A program made the translations under genes and the position numbers. This document shows, piece after piece, positions 14,336 to 16,461 of a stretch of DNA of 16,461 nucleotides. Every line of letters begins with the position of its first letter. The stretch's first letter is position 1. Below the pieces are notes generated by a model. It had not been told where the DNA came from, made no database searches, and saw only the letters and a list, made by a program, of their open reading frames with translations. This DNA comes from an uncultured Mycoplasmatota bacterium (GTDB taxonomy: Bacteria; Bacillota_I; Bacilli_A; RF39; UBA660), in NCBI GenBank assembly GCA_947572405.1, contig CANPBV010000028.1:1-16461 (forward strand), read 5' to 3'.

Positions 14336-14803
14336 ATGAAGAAAGTAATTCTTTTATGTAGTCTATTCATTTTCATTTCAGGTTGTGGAACGAAAAACAT
14401 TTTAGCGGATGATTATGTTGTGAATACAACTGGAAAAATGAACTGTAATCAGGAAGCCGAGCTTTATTATAGTGATGGAGAAAAAATCGTTTATTTGGTT
14501 TGCTTAGAAGAAGTTACTTTGATTGATAAAAAAGGTGAAATGACGCTTCGAGAATTTTTTGAACATTATGATACTGTAGAAATTCCAATGGATCGCCTAA
14601 CATCCCCGCTTTTAATAGAACAACAGTTATTTGATGGAGGTACTAGAATTTATAAAGATGATCCAGAGGAACAATATACAAGTGATGGAATTACAGTCAT
14701 AAAATGTCATACTATGGAAAATAATAGAGATTATTATATTGGTCCTAAAGACTTAAAAGTAGAAAGTATTAAAAATGGTTATTGTGGAAAAGGTGGTTTA
14801 TAA
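14336..14803 (+). CDS. Small lipoprotein of unknown function
   Basis: 155 residues with a lipoprotein signal: MKK, a hydrophobic core and the lipobox I-S-G-Cys17. I do not recognise the mature part. It is acidic and mixed, with four cysteines beyond Cys17 and a CxxK-like pattern near the end, and it would sit on the outer membrane face. ATG 14336 is only four bases past the intron's 3' splice site, and the sequence before it (CTACTCGACATATCT) has no ribosome site. Efficient translation should therefore need splicing, which brings AGGAG to six bases from the ATG. The stop TAA shares its last base with the next ATG. Confidence 0.8.
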   Translation: MKKVILLCSLFIFISGCGTKNILADDYVVNTTGKMNCNQEAELYYSDGEKIVYLVCLEEVTLIDKKGEMTLREFFEHYDTVEIPMDRLTSPLLIEQQLFDGGTRIYKDDPEEQYTSDGITVIKCHTMENNRDYYIGPKDLKVESIKNGYCGKGGL

Positions 14804-15006
14804 TGAGAAATTGTTTACGATGTGAAAAAGAAATGGTAGAAGATTTAGATATTAAGGTGGAAGGTGCAGCATATGGCGTAAAAGTAACAGAACAAGGAAT
14901 CTTTAAAGGAAACTTAGGAAAAGTCAAATGCGCAGTTTGTCCTGAATGTGGATATATAGAGCCCTACATAGAAGATCCTTCAAAAATCAAAATTAATTCA
15001 AAATAG
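14803..15006 (+). CDS. Small zinc-ribbon protein
   Basis: 67 residues from ATG 14803. Two CxxC knuckles, C4-x2-C7 and C46-x2-C49, with an extra Cys43, suggest a structural zinc site; the segment between is beta-rich. No signal peptide, so cytoplasmic. AAGGTGG ahead of the ATG and the one-base overlap with the lipoprotein stop (TAATG) argue for coupled translation and for this start over an earlier in-frame ATG at 14782. The function is unknown; nucleic-acid binding is typical for zinc ribbons but not shown. It is in the intron-bearing transcript but has its own ribosome site. Confidence 0.75.
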   Translation: MRNCLRCEKEMVEDLDIKVEGAAYGVKVTEQGIFKGNLGKVKCAVCPECGYIEPYIEDPSKIKINSK

Positions 15007-15018
15007 AGTTTCAAAAAG

Positions 15019-15048
15019 ATGCAAACGAATAAAAGGTTGTATTTTTTT
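15019..15048 (+). terminator. Probable terminator after the zinc-ribbon gene
   Basis: ATGCAA (15019-15024) pairs with TTGTAT (15037-15042), one G-T pair included, ahead of seven T residues. The stem is weak, but the tail and the position 13 bases after the stop fit. Confidence 0.5.
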
Positions 15049-15078
15049 GTTTGGCAATTCATAAAATTCAACACTATC

Positions 15079-15108
15079 TTGTTTTCAAAAAATTTGATAT
15101 GATACTAT
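15079..15108 (+). promoter_or_regulatory. Probable promoter of the AraC-type gene
   Basis: TTGTTT (15079-15084), an 18-base spacer and TACTAT (15103-15108). Moderate match; it lies 31 bases before the start codon. Confidence 0.4.
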
Positions 15109-15139
15109 TTGAACATTATGTAGAAGAGGGGAAATCTTT

Positions 15140-15916
15140 ATGTACTATCCAAGACAACTTCCATATTTATTAGACAAAGAATTTCTGGAGAATATAGAAT
15201 ATAAAGAATACCATATTGAAGAATTAAAAAAGGATATTATGTGTATTTGGACTATGAAATCAAAAAAGAAAATCGAGAAAACAATCTACAATTATATATT
15301 GCCTGATGCTTGTATCGATATTGTCATTGATTTTCGTTGTTCTACTATTTCATTTGCAGGTTTTAGTAAAGAGACAATTCCTTTTGAATTAAATGAAACA
15401 ATAGAGTATCTTGGGGTCCGTTTAAAACCTAGTATTTTTTATGCCCTGTTTTACGTTGATGCTAGTAGTATTATGGATGCACCTATCGATTTTTTCATAC
15501 TAGAAAAGGAGAGTCATCTAGAAACCATTTTTGATATAGAGAATATGGAAGAAAGGATTGATCTTTTAAAACAATATTTATTAATGAAAATGAAGGAAAA
15601 TTTTAGTAGAAAATATGTTGATATTGTAAATGAGTTATATCAAAATCCAAGGGAACAAACAGTAGCAGCAATTGCAAAACGTTTTGGATATGATAAAAGA
15701 CACCTATTTCGAATTTTTAAAACGCAGTATGGGGTCTCGCCCAAAGTATTACTTAATATATTAAGGTTACACTTATGTCTTACATTGCTATTAGAAAGAA
15801 AAACATTACAAGATATCTTAGAAATTTGTGGTTTTTATGACCAATCCCATTTTATTAGAGAAATAAAAAAATATACAGGTTTTTCTCCATTAGAATTACT
15901 AGAAGTATTAGGATAA
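15140..15916 (+). CDS. AraC family transcriptional regulator
   Basis: 258 residues. The N-terminal half (about 1-150) looks like the sensing domain of AraC-type regulators that begin with a YYPRQLP-like stretch and contain LPDACIDIVIDF (about 55). The C-terminal half is a double helix-turn-helix: first helix pair with AAIAKRFGYDKRHLFRIFK (about 176-194), second with DILEICGFYDQSHFIREIKKYTGFSP (about 228-253), whose GFxDQSHFxRxxKxxxGxSP pattern is the AraC signature. GAGGGG precedes the ATG. Likely a local activator. The VOC gene 67 bases downstream, in the same direction, is the natural partner. The effector is unknown. Confidence 0.92.
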   Translation: MYYPRQLPYLLDKEFLENIEYKEYHIEELKKDIMCIWTMKSKKKIEKTIYNYILPDACIDIVIDFRCSTISFAGFSKETIPFELNETIEYLGVRLKPSIFYALFYVDASSIMDAPIDFFILEKESHLETIFDIENMEERIDLLKQYLLMKMKENFSRKYVDIVNELYQNPREQTVAAIAKRFGYDKRHLFRIFKTQYGVSPKVLLNILRLHLCLTLLLERKTLQDILEICGFYDQSHFIREIKKYTGFSPLELLEVLG

Positions 15917-15932
15917 AAAATGTCCTTTTTTT
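15910..15932 (+). terminator. Weak terminator overlapping the AraC stop
   Basis: AGGAT (15910-15914) can pair with GTCCT (15922-15926) before a T run to 15932. Only five pairs, so it may attenuate rather than end transcription into the VOC gene. Confidence 0.35.
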
Positions 15933-15983
15933 ACAATACAAATGATTGGATATTCTTTATAATCATATTTGGAGGGATTTGAT

Positions 15984-16364
15984 ATGTATGAAACAATAAC
16001 ACCAAATATTATGGTAGAAAATGTAGCAGAAACCATTAAATTTTATGAAGAAAAATTAGGATTTAAAAAAATATTAAGTGTTCCAGAAGAAGGGACAATA
16101 CTTAACTTTGCTATTGTAGGGAAAGATAATATTACAATTATGTTTCAGGAACAGCAAAATTTGATGGAAGAATATCCAAGTTTAAAAATAGAAAAGATAA
16201 AACCAACATTTACTTTATTTATTACCGTTCAAAATGTATTGGAATTATGTGAAAAATTAAAAGGTGAAGTAGAATTTGCAAAAGAGCTTCATCAGACATT
16301 TTATGGAAAAGATGAATTTGCTATCTTTGATAATAATAGAAATATTTTAACGATTTCAAATTAA
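15984..16364 (+). CDS. VOC superfamily (glyoxalase/bleomycin-resistance fold) protein
   Basis: 126 residues from ATG 15984, with GGAGGG at 15971-15976 before it; a TTG further up would lack a ribosome site. Two beta-alpha-beta-beta-beta halves are visible: NIMVENVAETIKFYEEKLGF (about 9-28) opens the first, and FTLFITVQNVLELCEKL (about 73-89) opens the second. The C terminus reads FAIFDNNRNILTISN. Cytoplasmic. Such proteins range from lyases and dioxygenases to drug-binding proteins. The usual metal histidines are not obvious here, so a binding role is possible. The AraC-type regulator upstream is the likely controller. Confidence 0.88.
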   Translation: MYETITPNIMVENVAETIKFYEEKLGFKKILSVPEEGTILNFAIVGKDNITIMFQEQQNLMEEYPSLKIEKIKPTFTLFITVQNVLELCEKLKGEVEFAKELHQTFYGKDEFAIFDNNRNILTISN

Positions 16365-16418
16365 GCAATATCGCAACTATGGCGCAGAATTTTGTGTAAC
16401 AAATCTCAGGATAAAAAC

Positions 16419-16461
16419 ATGAAAAAAAGAAGAAATGGTTATAAGGATCTTAAGATAAAAG
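16419..16461 (+). CDS. Possible start of a further gene, cut by the window end
   Basis: An ATG at 16419 opens a frame, MKKRRNGYKDLKIK, that is still open at the last base. AGGAT seven bases upstream is a weak ribosome site. Too short to judge. The rest of 16365-16418 shows nothing. Confidence 0.25.
   Translation, partial: MKKRRNGYKDLKIK

Overview
The window is AT-rich, low-GC DNA with strong Shine-Dalgarno sites (AGGAGG-like), T-tailed hairpin terminators and the standard genetic code (TGA is used as a stop, for example in the CotH gene). The MraZ, RsmH, FtsL and PASTA-type PBP2B proteins point to a Gram-positive Bacillota. A member of the Bacilli/Erysipelotrichia side or a low-GC clostridium is my best guess, but that is an inference from style and not a measured placement.

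Layout. 1-410: a 173-bp unit in tandem (two identical copies, a third partial diverged one) with inverted repeats and micro-ORFs. 476-507: a terminator for a gene left of the window. 541-4554: the head of the division/cell-wall (dcw) cluster, mraZ-rsmH-ftsL-pbpB, behind a promoter carrying four GTGG repeats at exact 10-bp spacing (the MraZ operator). The usual next genes (mraY, murD and so on) are absent. 4707-6371: a two-gene unit of a lipid-anchored metallo-beta-lactamase-fold hydrolase and a LicD-type phosphotransferase. 6641-12516: a four-gene operon of a membrane-anchored CotH kinase with lamin-tail domains, a VTC polyphosphate polymerase, a DUF4956 membrane protein and a membrane-anchored phosphodiester glycosidase with a very Lys/Glu-rich cytoplasmic part. 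12861-13658 (minus): a ZIP metal transporter. 13659-15006: a promoter, then a 533-nt ORF-less group II intron, then a small lipoprotein gene and a zinc-ribbon gene. 15140-16364: an AraC-type regulator and a VOC/glyoxalase-fold protein.

The most striking object is the group II intron (about 13799-14331). It sits exactly between the Shine-Dalgarno sequence and the start codon of the lipoprotein gene. Its EBS1 (CGCTCC) is a perfect complement of the exon's last six bases (GGAGCG), which are the Shine-Dalgarno sequence itself. Splicing would put AGGAG six bases before the ATG. Unspliced RNA has the Shine-Dalgarno both half a kilobase away and base-paired. This looks like a splicing-dependent translation switch, or a strictly splice-tolerated insertion.

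The second theme is the cell surface. Septal wall synthesis, a LicD writer beside a possible eraser hydrolase, and the CotH-VTC-DUF4956-glycosidase operon all act on or near envelope polymers.
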